Shown: positions 1 to 13,176, counted from the stretch's first letter. The stretch is DNA of 64,000 nucleotides from Asterias amurensis (GCF_032118995.1 NC_092649.1:16619332-16683331), one strand, 5' to 3'. Notes: generated by a model from the sequence alone, not told the origin. Program-made: numbers and translations.

Positions 1-1890
1 GTAATTACTTACAGTGTCCAGTGCCTTTATAGAGACATTACCAACATGAACTAATTTTGACCCAACATTAAATAACTTACTATTAAACTGTGTTGGAAGA
101 TCGATCCAAGTTTACTTTCGGCCATCAATGCCTGCTCTCTCCCACCACCATCCTGCGTATACTTGCGTCCATAGCCGCCTCATCCTCAAATTGCTATGTT
201 AGCCATCTCTATAGTGGAGTCACACACCCTCACTTGTTCTCTTTCAGTCTCTTCCAATGAGGAGGCAATCCATTGCCAGCTTTCTCATGAATTCAGGAGT
301 TATAAACTAGAAGATGTTATCAAAGTACTGCAAAAATCAAAGTTAAAAACAAAACAAAATCATAAGTAAACAAAAACTGAAAGGTTTTCAAAAATACTAA
401 GAAGTAGTATACAACTCATGAATTGAAAGATGGAATGTTCTATTCAACGATGCGGAGACGAGTTGAATGGAACATTCCATCTTTAAATGAATAAAAGTAT
501 TTGCATTATTGCACGAACGAAAAACATTCATTACTTGTTTTACATAACATTCAAGTAGACCTTTGTCATTTTGATTGAAGAACACAACATTCAAAACAAA
601 TAAAGCAAAGGCCTACAATTTCTAATTGTGACATAACAACCATTTCTTTTGGTTCGGCCTGTTGGATACAACCAACAGCTTGTGTGTCTTACAGCTTTTT
701 TGTGATTCGCCGGCCTCGCCGAAAAAGGCAAACTGTGATAGTTCAAGGGGGTCAAAGGAAAACCAGTAAATTTTCAGGTATAATTGTGTGGCTCACCATT
801 TTCTAATGTTGAATCTTCACAACCATATTCATTCCATAGAGAGCACATTGTAAAGCCCAAATTACCCACTCCAAAAGCAAAAAGCGCAATCCAAAAGCAA
901 TGTCCCTTTAAAGGCAGTGGACACTATTGGTAATTACTCAAAGTAATTAATAGCATAACACCCTAACTTGGTAATGAGTAATGGGGAGAGGTTGATAGTA
1001 TAGAACATTGTGAGAAACGGTTCCCTCTGAAGTGACGTTGTTTTCGAGAAGTTTTTCACAAATTTGATTTTGAGACCTCAAAAATAGAATTTGAGGTCTC
1101 GAAATCAAACAACTGAAAGCAAATTTGTGTCACAAGGGTGTTCTTTCTTTCATAATTATCTCTCAACTTCTACAACCAAATGAGATACATCAAGTGAGAA
1201 GACTGGTCATTGACAATTACCAATAGTGTCCAGTGTCTTTAAGTGTAAGGTAATTCAACATTTGCCAATACACCAAGTGAGAAGACTAGTCTTTGACCGA
1301 TAATGTCCATTGCCTTTAAAAGTAGTGTATATTTATTTGCAGTGGTTTATCATCAAAAGTATGTGGTCTTCCTTTTACTCTGTAAACTTAAATGGTCCGC
1401 CATGGTGTTAGTTCAAGAGTGTAAAAGGAAAAACAAAATGTCCATGTATTTTTGTGTGCATCGTCATTTTTAATTTTGCTGCTTCGCTCAAAAGCATTTG
1501 TGAGTTGCATTTGGCAAAAGTTGAAACAAATATTTGAGTGACAGATGAAAACTGATGATGGTAATGTCTCTAAAAGCACTGGACCCTATGTGAATGTCAA
1601 AGACCAGTTGTCTCACTTGGTGCATAAAGTAACAAACTTGTGAAAATTTGAGTTCAATTGGTCGTAAAAGTTTCAAGAGAATAATGGAAGAAAAAAGTGC
1701 CCTTGTTGCACAATTTGTGTGCTTTCAGATGCTTGATTTAGCCCTCAAAATCAAATTCAAATATTCCAGTGAAAAATTACATCTTTCTCAAACACTACTT
1801 TCTTTCAGCAGGAGCTGTTTCTCACAAGGCTTTGTACTATCAAACAGCTCTCCATTACTAAGTAAGGCTTTATGCTAATAATTACTTTGA
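1..1890. repeat. Tandem block, copy 1 (cut by window start)
   Basis: The first 1890 bases recur almost unchanged from 1891 onward. Landmarks in order are the block start (gtaattacttacagtgtcc), a hairpin at 426-484, a palindromic element at about 911-1242 and a second related element at about 1572-1918. The element ends read like 'ggcagtggacactattgg' and its reverse complement, which is typical of non-autonomous inverted-repeat transposons. Short ORFs here are by-products of the duplication and show no domain. Confidence 0.85.
426..484. repeat. Short hairpin, 23-bp arms, repeated in all five blocks
   Basis: Arms at 426-448 and 462-484 pair at 22 of 23 positions around a 13-base loop. Counterparts start near 2316, 5936, 8195 and 10305. 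Between copies the loop changes (gatgcggagacga versus aatgcggagccga) while the stem is kept, apart from one base at the end of the copy-4 arm. It overlaps a 65-codon ORF with no recognisable domain. Confidence 0.75.
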
Positions 1891-4800
1891 GTAATTACTT
1901 ACAGTGTCCAGTGCCTTTATAGAGACATTACCAACATGAACTAATTTTGACCCAACATTAAATAACTTACTATTAAACTGTGTTGGAAGATCGATCCAAG
2001 TTTACTTTCGGCCATCAATGCCTGCTCTCTCCCACCACCATCCTGCGTATACTTGCGTCCATAGCCGCCTCATCCTCAAATTGCTATGTTAGCCATCTCT
2101 ATAGTGGAGTCACACACCCTCACTTGTTCTCTTTCAGTCTCTTCCAATGAGGAGGCAATCCATTGCCAGCTTTCTCATGAATTCAGGAGTTATAAACTAG
2201 AAGATGTTATCAAAGTACTGCAAAAATCAAAGTTAAAAACAAAACAAAATCATAAGTAAACAAAAACTGAAAGGTTTTCAAAAATACTAAGAAGTAGTAT
2301 ACAACTCATGAATTGAAAGATGGAATGTTCTATTCAACGATGCGGAGACGAGTTGAATGGAACATTCCATCTTTAAATGAATAAAAGTATTTGCATTATT
2401 GCACGAACGAAAAACATTCATTACTTGTTTTACATAACATCCAAGTAGACCTTTGTCATTTTGATTGAAGAACACAACATTCAAAACAAATAAAGCAAAG
2501 GCCTACAATTTCTAATTGTGACATAACAACCATTTCTTTTGGTTCGGCCTGTTGGATTCAACCAACAGCTTGTGCGTATTTACAGCTTTTTTGTGATTCA
2601 CCCGCCTCGCCGAAAAAGGCAAACTGTGATAGTTCAAGGGGGTCAAAGGAAAACCAGTAAATTTTCAGGTATAACTGTGTGGCTCACCATTTTCTAATGT
2701 TGAATCTTCCCAACCATATTCATTCCATAGAGAGCACATTGTAAAGCCCAAATTACCCACTCCAAAAGCAAAAAGTGCAATCCAAAAGCAATGTCCCTTT
2801 AAAGGCAGTGGACACTATTGGTAATTACTCAAAGTAATTAATAGCATAACACCCTAACTTGGTAATGAGTAATGGGGAGAGGTTGATAGTATAGAACATT
2901 GTGAGAAACGGTTCCCTCTGAAGTGACGTAGTTTTCGAGAAGTTTTTCACAAATTTGGTTTTGAGACCTCAAAAATAGAATTTGAGGTCTCGAAATCAAA
3001 CAACTGAAGCAAATTCGTGTCACAAGGGTGTTTTTTCTTTCATACTTATCTCTCAACTTCTCTGACCAATTGAGATACATCAAGTGAGAAGACTGGTCTT
3101 TGACAATCACCGATAGTGTCCAGTGTCTTTAAGTGTAAGGTAATTCAACATTTGCCCATTTGGGCAACAAAAGCGTTTGTTATAATGTGAATCTGGGTGG
3201 AACATGTTCTAAAAAGTAGGGCTACAAACTATTTACACTAATGTGCTCAAATCTGTGTGGATTTCTTTTTACCTTGTGAACTAATGGTCTGCAAAAATTG
3301 TTCTACAAAAATAATAAAAAAAGGTAACCACACAGATTCCTGGTACATTTGTGTGGTTTATTAATAGTGCTTGCTAGGAAATTAGAAATTAAAATTTCTA
3401 GTTTCCCAGCAAGCACTATCTAAAGCCCAAACGCCCCTTCCAAATGCAGTGCGTCTTTGAGCTATCCACATTGCTTTTAGAATTGGCACTATGGCCTATG
3501 AAGCGTTTGTTTTAACAGCTATCTGGTTGGACGTTTCAATGTCATGTAAGATTATTGACACTAATGTGCCTCAAAACTATGAGGTTTTCCTTTTACTTTG
3601 TGAACTTTAAAGGTGGTGTCCCATATTTGGCTCAACAAAATGCCACTGTCGGACCATGTTAGTTCACAAAGTCAATGTAAAAACCACACATTTTGGAGTG
3701 AACCATTTTAATCTACTTTTAAAGGATCTTTCCAACAATATTCATCGCAAAACAACTGCGTGTTGCCCAAAGCCCACAATCCAAATGTAATGTGCCTCTT
3801 AAAGCATGTGGTAATTCAACTTAACTTTGTCAAAACCTTCTTAAAGAGACGCATTGATTTTAGATTGGGTGATTTGGGCTTTGAAAGTGTTGAAATTACA
3901 TAAATCTTGTAGGAAACATAATCTAAAAGTAGTGCCTCAAAACTGTGTGGTTTTCCTCTTACTTTGTGAACTAAAATAGTTTACAATTTTGTGGTGTCCA
4001 CAAATTGTCTCAAGAAAATGCAAAACTGTTAAAACTATAGTTGACAAAGTTAAAGATAAATCACACAACTTTGAGGCATCAATGAGTGAATCATTTCACA
4101 ACTGCTTGTTTTAAGGCCAAAAGAGCTCATTCCAAATGCAATGTGTCTCTTTAAAAACAATGGACACTGTTGGTTATTCACAGTTGTTGTATCTCACCAT
4201 ATGCATAAAATAGCTCAATTGGTCGCCGAAGTTGCGTGATGTATTAATAAAATAAATAACACCCTGGTCACACAAAGTTGTGTGCTTTCAGATGCTTGCC
4301 TCCGAGACCTCAAATTCTAAATCTGAGGTGCCTCGAAATCAAATTCGTGGAAAATTACTTATTTCTCGAAAATTACGTCACTTCAGAGGGAGCTGTTTTT
4401 CACAATATTTTATACTATCCACCTCTTCCCATTACTCGTTACAAAGTAAGGTTTTATGCTCATAATAATTTTGAGTAATTACCAATGTGTCCACTGCCTT
4501 TAAGAGACACATTGTTTTTAGGGTTGGTGATTTGGGCTGAAACGTTTTTTAAAGACATCAATCTGGTATAAAACACAATTTAAAGATAGTGGGCACTATT
4601 GGTAATTACACTAAATAGTTGTTAGCATAAAACCTTACTTGGTAATGAGTAATGGGGAGAGATTGGTAGTAAAAAACATTTTGAGAAACGGCTTCCTCTG
4701 AAGTAACGTAGTTTTCAAGAAAGAAGTAATTTTCCACGACTTTGATTTTGAGACCTCAGATTTAGAATTTGAGGTCTCAAAATCAAGCATCTGAAAGCAC

Positions 4801-5560
4801 ACAACTTGGTGTGACAAGGGTGTTTTTTCATAATTATCTCGCAACTTTGATGACCGATTTGGCTCAAATTGTCACAGGTTTGTTATTTTATGCATATGTT
4901 GAGATACACCAAGTGAGAAGACTATCTTTGACCAATAGTGTCCATTGCCTTTAAAAGTAGTGTATATTTATTTACAGTGGTTTATCATCAAAAGTATGTG
5001 GTGTTCCTTTTATTGTGTAAACTTGAATGGTCCGCCATTTTGAGAAGTAACAAATTTGCTTTGACAAAATTGGTGTTAGTTCAAGAGTAAGGAAAAACAA
5101 AATGTCCATGTATTTTTGTGTGCATCGTCATTTTTAATTTTGCTGCTTCGCTCAAAAGCATTTGTGAATTGCATTTGGCAAAGGTTGAAACAAATATTTG
5201 AGTGACATGAAAACTGATGATGGTAATGTCTCTAAAGGCACTGGACCCTATTGGTAAATGTCAAAGACCAGTCGTCTCACTTGGTGCATAAAGTAACAAA
5301 CCTGTGAAAATTTGAGTTCAATTGGTCGTAAAAGTTGCAAGAGAATAATGGAAGAAAAAAGTGCCCTTGTTGCACAATTTGTGTGCTTTCAGATGCTTGA
5401 TTTCGCCCTCAAAATCAAATTCAAATATTCCAGTGAGAAATTACATCTTTCTCAAACACTACTTTCTTTCAGCAGGAGCTGTTTCTCACAATGCTTTGTA
5501 CTATCAAACAGCTCTCCATACTCATAACTAAGTAAGGCTTTATGCTAATAATTACTTTGA
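1891..5560. repeat. Tandem block, copy 2 with about 1.8 kb extra
   Basis: This is the same block as copy 1, but longer. Its first about 1.25 kb matches copy 1, then about 3140-4920 is extra sequence. The extra part holds further fold-back elements (about 4140-4500 and about 4590-4950) and an imperfect hairpin at 3364-3419, with arms of about 27 bp. After about 4920 it rejoins the block consensus. Either copy 2 gained an insertion or the other copies lost this part. Confidence 0.8.
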
Positions 5561-7604
5561 GTAACTACTTACAGTGTCCAGTGCATTTATAGAGACATTA
5601 CCATCATGAACTAATTTTGACCCAACATTAAATAACTTACTATTAAACTGTTTTGCAAGATCGATTCAAGTTTACTTGCGTCCATGGCCGCCTCATCCTC
5701 AAATTGCTATGTTAGCCATCTCTATAGTGAAGTCGCACACCCTCACTTGTTCTCTTTCAGTCTCTTCCAATGAGGAGGCAATCCATTGCCAGCTTTCTCA
5801 TGAATTCAGGAGTTATAAACTAGAAGATGTTATCAAAGTACTGCAAAAATCAAAGTAAAAAAAACAAAATCATAAGTAAACAAAAACTGAAAAGTTTTCC
5901 AAAATACTAAGAAGTAGTATACAACTCATGAATTGAAAGATGGAATGTTCTATTCAACAATGCGGAGCCGAGTTGAATGGAACATTCCATCTTTAAATGA
6001 ATGAAAGTATTTGCATTATTGCATGTACGAAAAGCATTCATTACTTGTTTTACATAACATCCAAGTAGACCTTTGTCATTTTGATTGAAGAACACAACAT
6101 TCAAAACAAATGAAGCGAAGGCCTACAATTTCTAATTGTGACATAACAACCATTTCTTTTGGTTCGGCCTGTTGGATTCAACCAACAGCTTGTGTGTCTT
6201 ACAGCTTTTTTGTGATTCGCTGGCCTCACTGAAAAAGGCAAACTGTGATAGTTCAAGGGGGTCAAAGGAAAACCAGTAAATTTTCAGGTATAATTGTGTG
6301 GCTCACCATTTTCTAATGTTGAATCTTCCCAACCATATTCATTTCATAGGGAGCACATTGTAAAGCCCAAATTACCCACTCCAAAAGCAAAAAGTGCAAT
6401 CCAAAAGCAATGTCCCTTTAAAGGCAGTGGACACTATTGGTAATTACTCAAAGTAATTAATAGCATAACACCCTAACTTGGTAATGAGTAATGGGGAGAG
6501 GTTGATAGTATAGAACATTGTGAGAAACGGTTCCCTCTGAAGTGACGTAGTTTTTGATTAGTTTTTCAAAAGTTTGATTTTGAGACCTCAAAAATAGAAT
6601 TTGAGATCTCAAAATCAAACAACTCAAAGCAAATTCGTGTCACAAGGGTGTTTTTTCTTTCATAATTATCTCTCAACTTCTACGACCAATTGAGATACAT
6701 CAAGTGAGAAGACTGATCATTGACAATTACCAATAGTGTCCAGTGTCTTTAAGTGTAAGGTAATTCAACATTTGCCAATTTGGGCAACAAAAGCGTTAGT
6801 TATGATGTACAAGCACAACTGCTTGATTTAAGGCCAAAAGTGTTCGATCCAAATGCAATGTGTCTCTTTAAAGACATGGACACTGTTGGTTATTCACAGT
6901 TGTTGTATCTCACCATATGCATATGTCGCAGGTTTGTTATTTTATGCATATGTTGAGATACACCAAGTGAGAAGACTATCTTTGACCAATAGTGTCCATT
7001 GCCTTTAAAAGTAGTGTATATTTATTTACAGTGGTTTATCATCAAAAGTATGTGGTGTTCCTTTTACTGTGTAAACTTAAATGGTCCGCCATTTTGAGAA
7101 GTGCCAAATTTGCTTTGACAAAATTGGTGTCAGTTCAAGAGTATAAAAGGAAAAACAAAATGTCCATGTATTTTTGTGTGCATCGTCATTTTTAATTTTG
7201 CTGCTTCGCTCAAAAGCATTTGTGAATTGCATTTAGCAAACGTTGAAGCAAATATTTGAGTGACAGATGAAAACTGATGATGGTAATGTCTCTAAAGGCA
7301 CTGGACCCTATTGGTAAATGTCAAAGACCAGTCGTCTCACTTGGTGCATAAAGTAACAAACCTGTGAAAGTTTGAAAGTTGCAAGAGAATAATGGAAGAA
7401 AAAAGTGCCCTTGTTGCACAATTTGTGTGCTTTCAGATGCTTGATTTTGCCCTCAAAATCAAATACAAATATTCCAGTGAGAAATTACATCTTTCTCAAA
7501 CACTACTTACTTTCAGCAGGAGCCGTTTCTCACAATGCTTTGTACTATCAAACAGCTCTCCATACTCATAACTAAGTAAGGCTTTATGCTAATAATTACT
7601 TTGA
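5561..7604. repeat. Tandem block, copy 3
   Basis: This is a third copy, closest to copy 4. Both share small differences from copies 1 and 2, for example the loop of the hairpin and the segment at 6780-6990. This suggests copies 3 and 4 arose from a recent local duplication. No coding gene was found. Confidence 0.85.
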
Positions 7605-9879
7605 GTAATTACTTACAGTGTCCAGGGGTCAATTTCACAAAGAGTTAGGACTAGTCCTAACTTAGGACTAGTCCTAACTTAGGACTAGTCCTAAGAGATA
7701 TCAAAAACGTACATCTAGTCCTAAGTTAGGACTAGTAACTCGTCCTAATTCAAGAAAAGACTAGTCCTAACTCTTTGTGAAATCCACCCCAGTGCCTTTA
7801 TTAGAGACATTACCAACATAAACTAATTTTGACCCAACATTAAATAACTTACTATTGAACTGTTTTGGAAGATCGATTCAAGTTTACTTTTGGCCATCAA
7901 TGCCTGGTCTCTCCCACCACCATTCGGCGTATACTTGCGTCCATGGCCGCCTCATCCTCAAATTGCTATGTTAGCCATCTCTATAGTGGAGTCGCACACC
8001 CTCACTTGTTCTCTTTCAGTCTCTTCCAATGACGAGGCAATCCATTGCCAGCTTTCTCATGAATTCAGGAGTTATAAACTAGAAGATGTTATCAAAGTAC
8101 TGCAAAAATCAAAGTAAAAAAAACAAAATCATAAGTAAACAAAAACTGAAAAGTTTTCCAAAATACTAAGAAGTAGTATACAACTCATGAATTGAAAGAT
8201 GGAATGTTCTATTCAACAATGCGGAGCCGAGTTGAATGGAACATTCCATCTTGAAATGAATGAAAGTATTTGCATTATTGCATGTACGAAAAGCATTCAT
8301 TACTTGTTTTACATAACATCCAAGTAGACCTTTGTCATTTTGATTGAAGAACACAACATTCAAAACAAATGAAGCGAAGGCCTACAATTTCTAATTGTGA
8401 CATAACAACCATTTCTTTTGGTTCGGCCTGTTGGATTCAACCAACAGCTTGTGTGTCTTACAGCTTTTTTGTGATTCGCTGGCCTCACTGAAAAAGGCAA
8501 ACTGTGATAGTTCAAGGGGGTCAAAGGAAAACCAGTAAATTTTCAGGTATAATTGTGTGGCTCACCATTTTCTAATGTTGAATCTTCCCAACCCTATTCA
8601 TTCCATAGAGAGCACATTGTTAAGCCCAAATTTACACTCCAAAAGCAAAAAGCGCAATCCAAAAGCAATGTCCCTTTAAAGGCAGTGGACACTATTGGTA
8701 ATTACTCAAAGTAATTAATAGCATAACACCCTAACTTGGTAATGAGTAATGGGGAGAGGTTGATAGTATAGAACATTGTGAGAAACGGTTCCCTCTGAAG
8801 TGACGTAGTTTTTGATTAGTTTTTCAAAAGTTTGATTTTGAGACCTCAAAAATAGAATTTGAGATCTCAAAATCAAACAACTCAAAGCAAATTCGTGTCA
8901 CAAGGGTGTTTTTTCTTTCATAATTATCTCTCAACTTCTACGACCAATTGAGATACATCAAGTGAGAAGACTGATCATTGACAATTACCAATAGTGTCCA
9001 GTGTCTTTAAGTGTAAGGTAATTCAACATTTGCCAATTTGGGCAACAAAAGCGTTAGTTATGATGTACAAGCACAACTGCTTGATTTAAGGCCAAAAGTG
9101 TTCGATCCAAATGCAATGTGTCTCTTTAAAGACATGGACACTGTTGGTTATTCACAGTTGTTGTATCTCACCATATGCATATGTCGCAGGTTTGTTATTT
9201 TATGCATATGTTGAGATACACCAAGTGAGAAGACTATCTTTGACCAATAGTGTCCATTGCCTTTAAAAGTAGTGTATATTTATTTACAGTGGTTTATCAT
9301 CAAAAGTATGTGGTGTTCCTTTTACTGTGTAAACTTAAATGGTCCGCCATTTTGAGAAGTGCCAAATTTGCTTTGACAAAATTGGTGTCAATTCAAGAGT
9401 ATAAAAGGAAAAACAAAATGTCCATGTATTTTTGTGTGCATCGTCATTTTTAATTTTGCTGCTTCGCTCAAAAGCATTTGTGAATTGCATTTAGCAAACG
9501 TTCAGGGCAAATATTTGAGTGACAGATGAAAACTGATGATGGTAATGTCTCTAAAGGCACTGGACCCTATTGGTAAATGTCAAAGACCAGTCGTCTCACT
9601 TGGTGCATAAAGTAACAAACCTGTGAAAGTTTGAGTTCAATTGGTCGTAAAAGTTGCAAGAGAATAATGGAAGAAAAAAGTACCCTTGTTGCACAATATG
9701 TGTGCTTTCAGATGCTTTATTTCGCCCTCAAAATCAAATTCAAATATTCCAGTGAGAAATTACATCTTTCTCAAACACTACTTTCTTTCAGCAGGAGCTG
9801 TTTCTCACAATGCTTTGTACTATCAAACAGCTCTCCATACTCATAACTAAGTAAGGCTTTATGCTAATAATTACTTTGA
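7605..9879. repeat. Tandem block, copy 4 with nested MITE
   Basis: Nearly identical to copy 3 except for a 166-bp inverted-repeat insertion at 7625-7790, which copy 3 lacks at the matching place. The empty site in the other copies shows that the insertion came after the block duplicated. Confidence 0.85.
7625..7790. mobile_element. MITE with terminal inverted repeats and internal TTAGGACTAGTCC repeats
   Basis: A 166-bp insertion inside copy 4. Its ends are inverted repeats: the left contains TTTCACAAAGAGTTAGGACT and the right contains its reverse complement. The interior repeats the palindromic unit TTAGGACTAGTCCTAA. Comparison with copies 3 and 5 places the insertion within 'tccagtgcc', with only 1-2 bases possibly duplicated (a or ag). 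No coding capacity. Confidence 0.85.
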
Positions 9880-10590
9880 GTAATTACTTACAGTGTCCAG
9901 TGCCTTTATAGAGACATTACTAACATGAACTAATTTTGACCCAACATTAAATAACTTACTATTAAACTGTGTTGGAAGATCGATCCAAGTTTACTTTCGG
10001 CCATCAACACCTGCTCTCTCCCACCACCATTCGGCGTATACTTGCGTCCATGGCCGCCTCATCCTCAAATTGCTATGTTAGCCATCTCTATAGTGGAGTC
10101 GCACACCCTCACTTGTTCTCTTTCAGTCTCTTCCAATGACGAGGCAATCCATTGCCAGCTTTCTCATGAATTCAGGAGTTATAAACTAGAAGATGTTATC
10201 AAAGTACTGCAAAAATCAAAGTAAAAAAAAAACCAAAATCATAAGTAAACAAAAACTGAAAAGTTTTCCAAAATACTAAGAAGTAGTATACAACTCATGA
10301 ATTGAAAGATGGAATGTTCTATTCAAAGGTGCGGAGCCGAGTTGAATGGAACATTCCATCTTTAAATGAATAAAAGTATTTGCATTATTGCACGAACGAA
10401 AAACACTCATTACTTGTTTTACATAACATCCAAGTAGACCATTGTCATTTTGATTGAAGAACACAACACTCAAAACAAATAAAGCTAAGGCCTACAATTT
10501 CTAATTGTGACATAACAACCATTTCTTTTGGTTCAGCCTGTTGGATTCAACCAACAGCTTGCGCGTTCTTACAGCTTTTTTTGTTATTTA
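9880..10590. repeat. Tandem block, copy 5 (right-truncated)
   Basis: The block start and hairpin are present, then similarity stops shortly after the 'caaccaacagcttg' stretch near 10560. This marks the right edge of the tandem array. The following sequence is unrelated to the block. Confidence 0.8.
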
Positions 10591-11460
10591 AGCAGACGGC
10601 AAATGTATTATGTGCCTTGCAGTAACACAGCTGCATTACACAAGACACGCGCACGCAGTGATGTTTTAGGCACAGTGCAATAGTTCTAATTGGTTGGATA
10701 GAAAAATGTACAGTGAATGGAATGAAACATGCATGATGAGTGATGTAGCGTGCGACAGTACTTTCATTTGCTATTATGTGACGGACAACTCTCCAGTCAA
10801 ATGGCAAGGATCTGCTTGGGGTGTTATATAAAGAGAATTATTGGTTACCCTACCACACTATAGCTCAACAAGCTTTTCCAACCCCTCAACTTGATTATGG
10901 AAACATTCTAAACTTCCCATCTGTTCATCTTAATTCCACTGTTGACTTTGTGTATTTCACCAAATATGAAATGGTTCAATACAGACAAAATTACAATAGT
11001 TTTGGCCTTGAGCACTTTTATGTTAGTGTAGGATCAACACGTAGATATGACATTGCTGTAAATACAAACAAAATGAAAACAGATTTTACATAAACACCAC
11101 CATTACCTTCTCTAAAGCTTCTTCATAGACAAGTATGTAATTCACCTGTTCCACCAGCACTCATGCCCACATACTGATGCCCTTTTAAAAATGTGTTTGA
11201 CCTTTCACTTATGATTTTGTTTTATTAATACTTCTTAGCAGTATTACCTGAGCATTCCAGTGTCGCTAGACAAAGTTTGAGCAGAAAGCAAACAGTTGAA
11301 GAGGTTTTTAATCATCTCATTCTCCTATGTGTTTGTCATGCCACGCCTCTAATGTAGACCTGTAAAGGAAACAGCATTATTTTAGAACTTCAAAAGTTCC
11401 TCAGACAGGGTTTCAACATTGATAGAAACAAAATTTTGAATTTTGGATTCACTTATACCA
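10591..11460. other. No supported gene
   Basis: This stretch lies between the tandem block array and the LINE fragment. It is AT-rich unique-looking sequence. A 90-codon ORF (10821-11093) has no recognisable domain or splice context and is not called. Confidence 0.6.
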
Positions 11461-11463
11461 AGG

Positions 11464-12900
11464 TCATACTGCTACATACTGTATCGGTTTGCAGCCTGTT
11501 CTAACATTTACATACTTACATCCACAGTAGGTTGTCATCAGGTGAGCAAATGACGCAGCTGCAGCCTTAACCCTGCCATTGAGCTCTGCATCTAGGGTGT
11601 TTCCAACTGCGAGAGTGGAGCCAAGGTACTTGAACGTTTGGACGACGTCGAGTGGGCTCCGATCCAGCAGAATGTCAGGCTCCATGGGGGTTTGACCAGG
11701 AGCAGGTTGATATAGCATCTCTGTCTTCTTGATGTTGGTTTACAGCCCGAAGGCACTTGCTGATGATTGTGCAAAGCGGCACAGGATTTCTTGAATGTCA
11801 GGATGTGAGTAAGCTACCAGTGCAGTGACTTCGGCATACAGGAGATTGAGAGACATCTCTCAAGGGTTCTTCGGTGAGAATGCAGCCGTGATAGATTTAA
11901 CAGGCCACCGTCCGATCTGGTGCGGATGTACATGCCATTGGTGAGGTCTTGACATATGTCCTTGATCACTGCTGTTAGGAAGAGAGCAAAAAGAGTAGGT
12001 GCAAGCAAAAGACTTGTTTGACTCCATGCTACACGTCAAAGGGTTAATATCTTTCGCTAGCCACCGAGACACTCGCCTTCAGGTCGGTGTGAAAAGCCTT
12101 GATGAGGGCGGTTAGCTTTGGAGGGCAACTATACTTCTCAAGACTGCGCTGGAGTGTGTCTCTGCTGAGGAAACTGCACTGACTTTCTGGAAGCACTTCT
12201 TCACATATGCACTGCAGGCGAGATAGGATTATTTTTGCCAGGATTTTACCAGCGATGGATAGCAGCGAGAAACCTTGATGGTTCCCACAGCTGAGCCGGG
12301 TCACCTTTACGCTTGTAGACATTAGTTATAGTGGCGTCCTTGAAGTCTTGAAGTAGCTCACCCATCAATAAAGAGGTCCTGCAGAACAGCCTGGAGCACT
12401 GGTCCACCCTTCTTGAAGATCTCAGCGGGGACGCCATCTGCGCCAGGAGCTTTTCCTGAGCTGGTGTTCTTGATAGCTTTGGCGAGCTCATCCATGGTCG
12501 GTGGGTGGTCTAGCTCGCTGGTCTAGCTCTATTCGGTCAATCGCTTCCTCATCAGCGCGAGATGGTTGGTTGAGTATATTACAAAAACGGTCTTTCCACC
12601 GTCGCAGTATGTCTTCTGGTTGACGTGTACAGCTGTTCATTGTCCGGGCTAAGAACAGGATTTGTTCCGCACTGTGTCGGGCCACAGATTTCCTTTAGAC
12701 AGTCATAAAAGGCCTTAGCATTGTTAGTGTCCGCAAAGCTTTGCAGCTCTTCAGCCTTTCTCCTCAGCCACCAGTTGTTTATCATATCCCGAGTTGCTGC
12801 TTGTACCTTTGCCTTGGCAGCTTTGCAACTTGATGGTTATGCTACGGGTAGCTCTGCCTGACAGTACTTGTTGACGGCATGCATATTCTTACCTCACCTA
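11464..12900 (-). pseudogene. Decayed non-LTR retrotransposon (LINE) reverse transcriptase
   Basis: Read on the minus strand, fragments in different frames line up in the order of a LINE endonuclease-RT ORF. The region before the fingers (about 12785-12488) has WWLRRKAEELQ and DILRRWKDRFCNILNQ. The RT core (about 12400-12050) has FKDATITNVYKRKGDPAQ and then IAGKILAKIILSRLQ. The post-palm part (11718-11464) has FKYLGSTL, a typical LINE thumb motif. Several frame changes separate the pieces. The catalytic box, normally YADD, reads YAEV at 11838-11827, so both metal-binding aspartates are lost. The clade was not assigned. The element cannot encode an active enzyme. Confidence 0.8.
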
Positions 12901-13176
12901 CTCAGGTTTGAATTCAGAGTTTTCCTTCTCCTAGATGGGCTGCCTTCCTAGGCTTACGAGCCCCATCTGCCCGGAGCAATCTGGTTTTAAGGCGCCAGAA
13001 ACCCGCCATCACACCTCTGCCCACAGTTCGCAACAGGGATCGGCACGTGAAGCCGGGCAGTAGGAGTTTGACTAGGAGAGGCTGTTGGAGACGCTGACCA
13101 TCTGGGACATTTCATAGGTGTGAAGTGGCTCAGTACATGCACACATTCCCGGTCAATCCTAGCCCTTAGACCCCCG
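12900..13176. other. Noncoding sequence between LINE remnant and satellite
   Basis: GC-richer noncoding sequence that may still belong to the upstream part of the minus-strand LINE. No intact frame or RNA gene was recognised. The G-rich satellite begins at about 13177. Confidence 0.4.

Noticed and set aside
397..594. 65-codon ORF conserved in five copies (also at 2287, 5907, 8166 and 10276)
   Set aside because: Conservation follows from recent duplication of the whole block. The ORF lies over a hairpin, has no domain, and changes between copies are not limited to silent sites.
10821..11093. 90-codon ORF between block array and LINE
   Set aside because: No motif, no splice sites of note, no polyA signal nearby. 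Length is within chance for AT-rich DNA.
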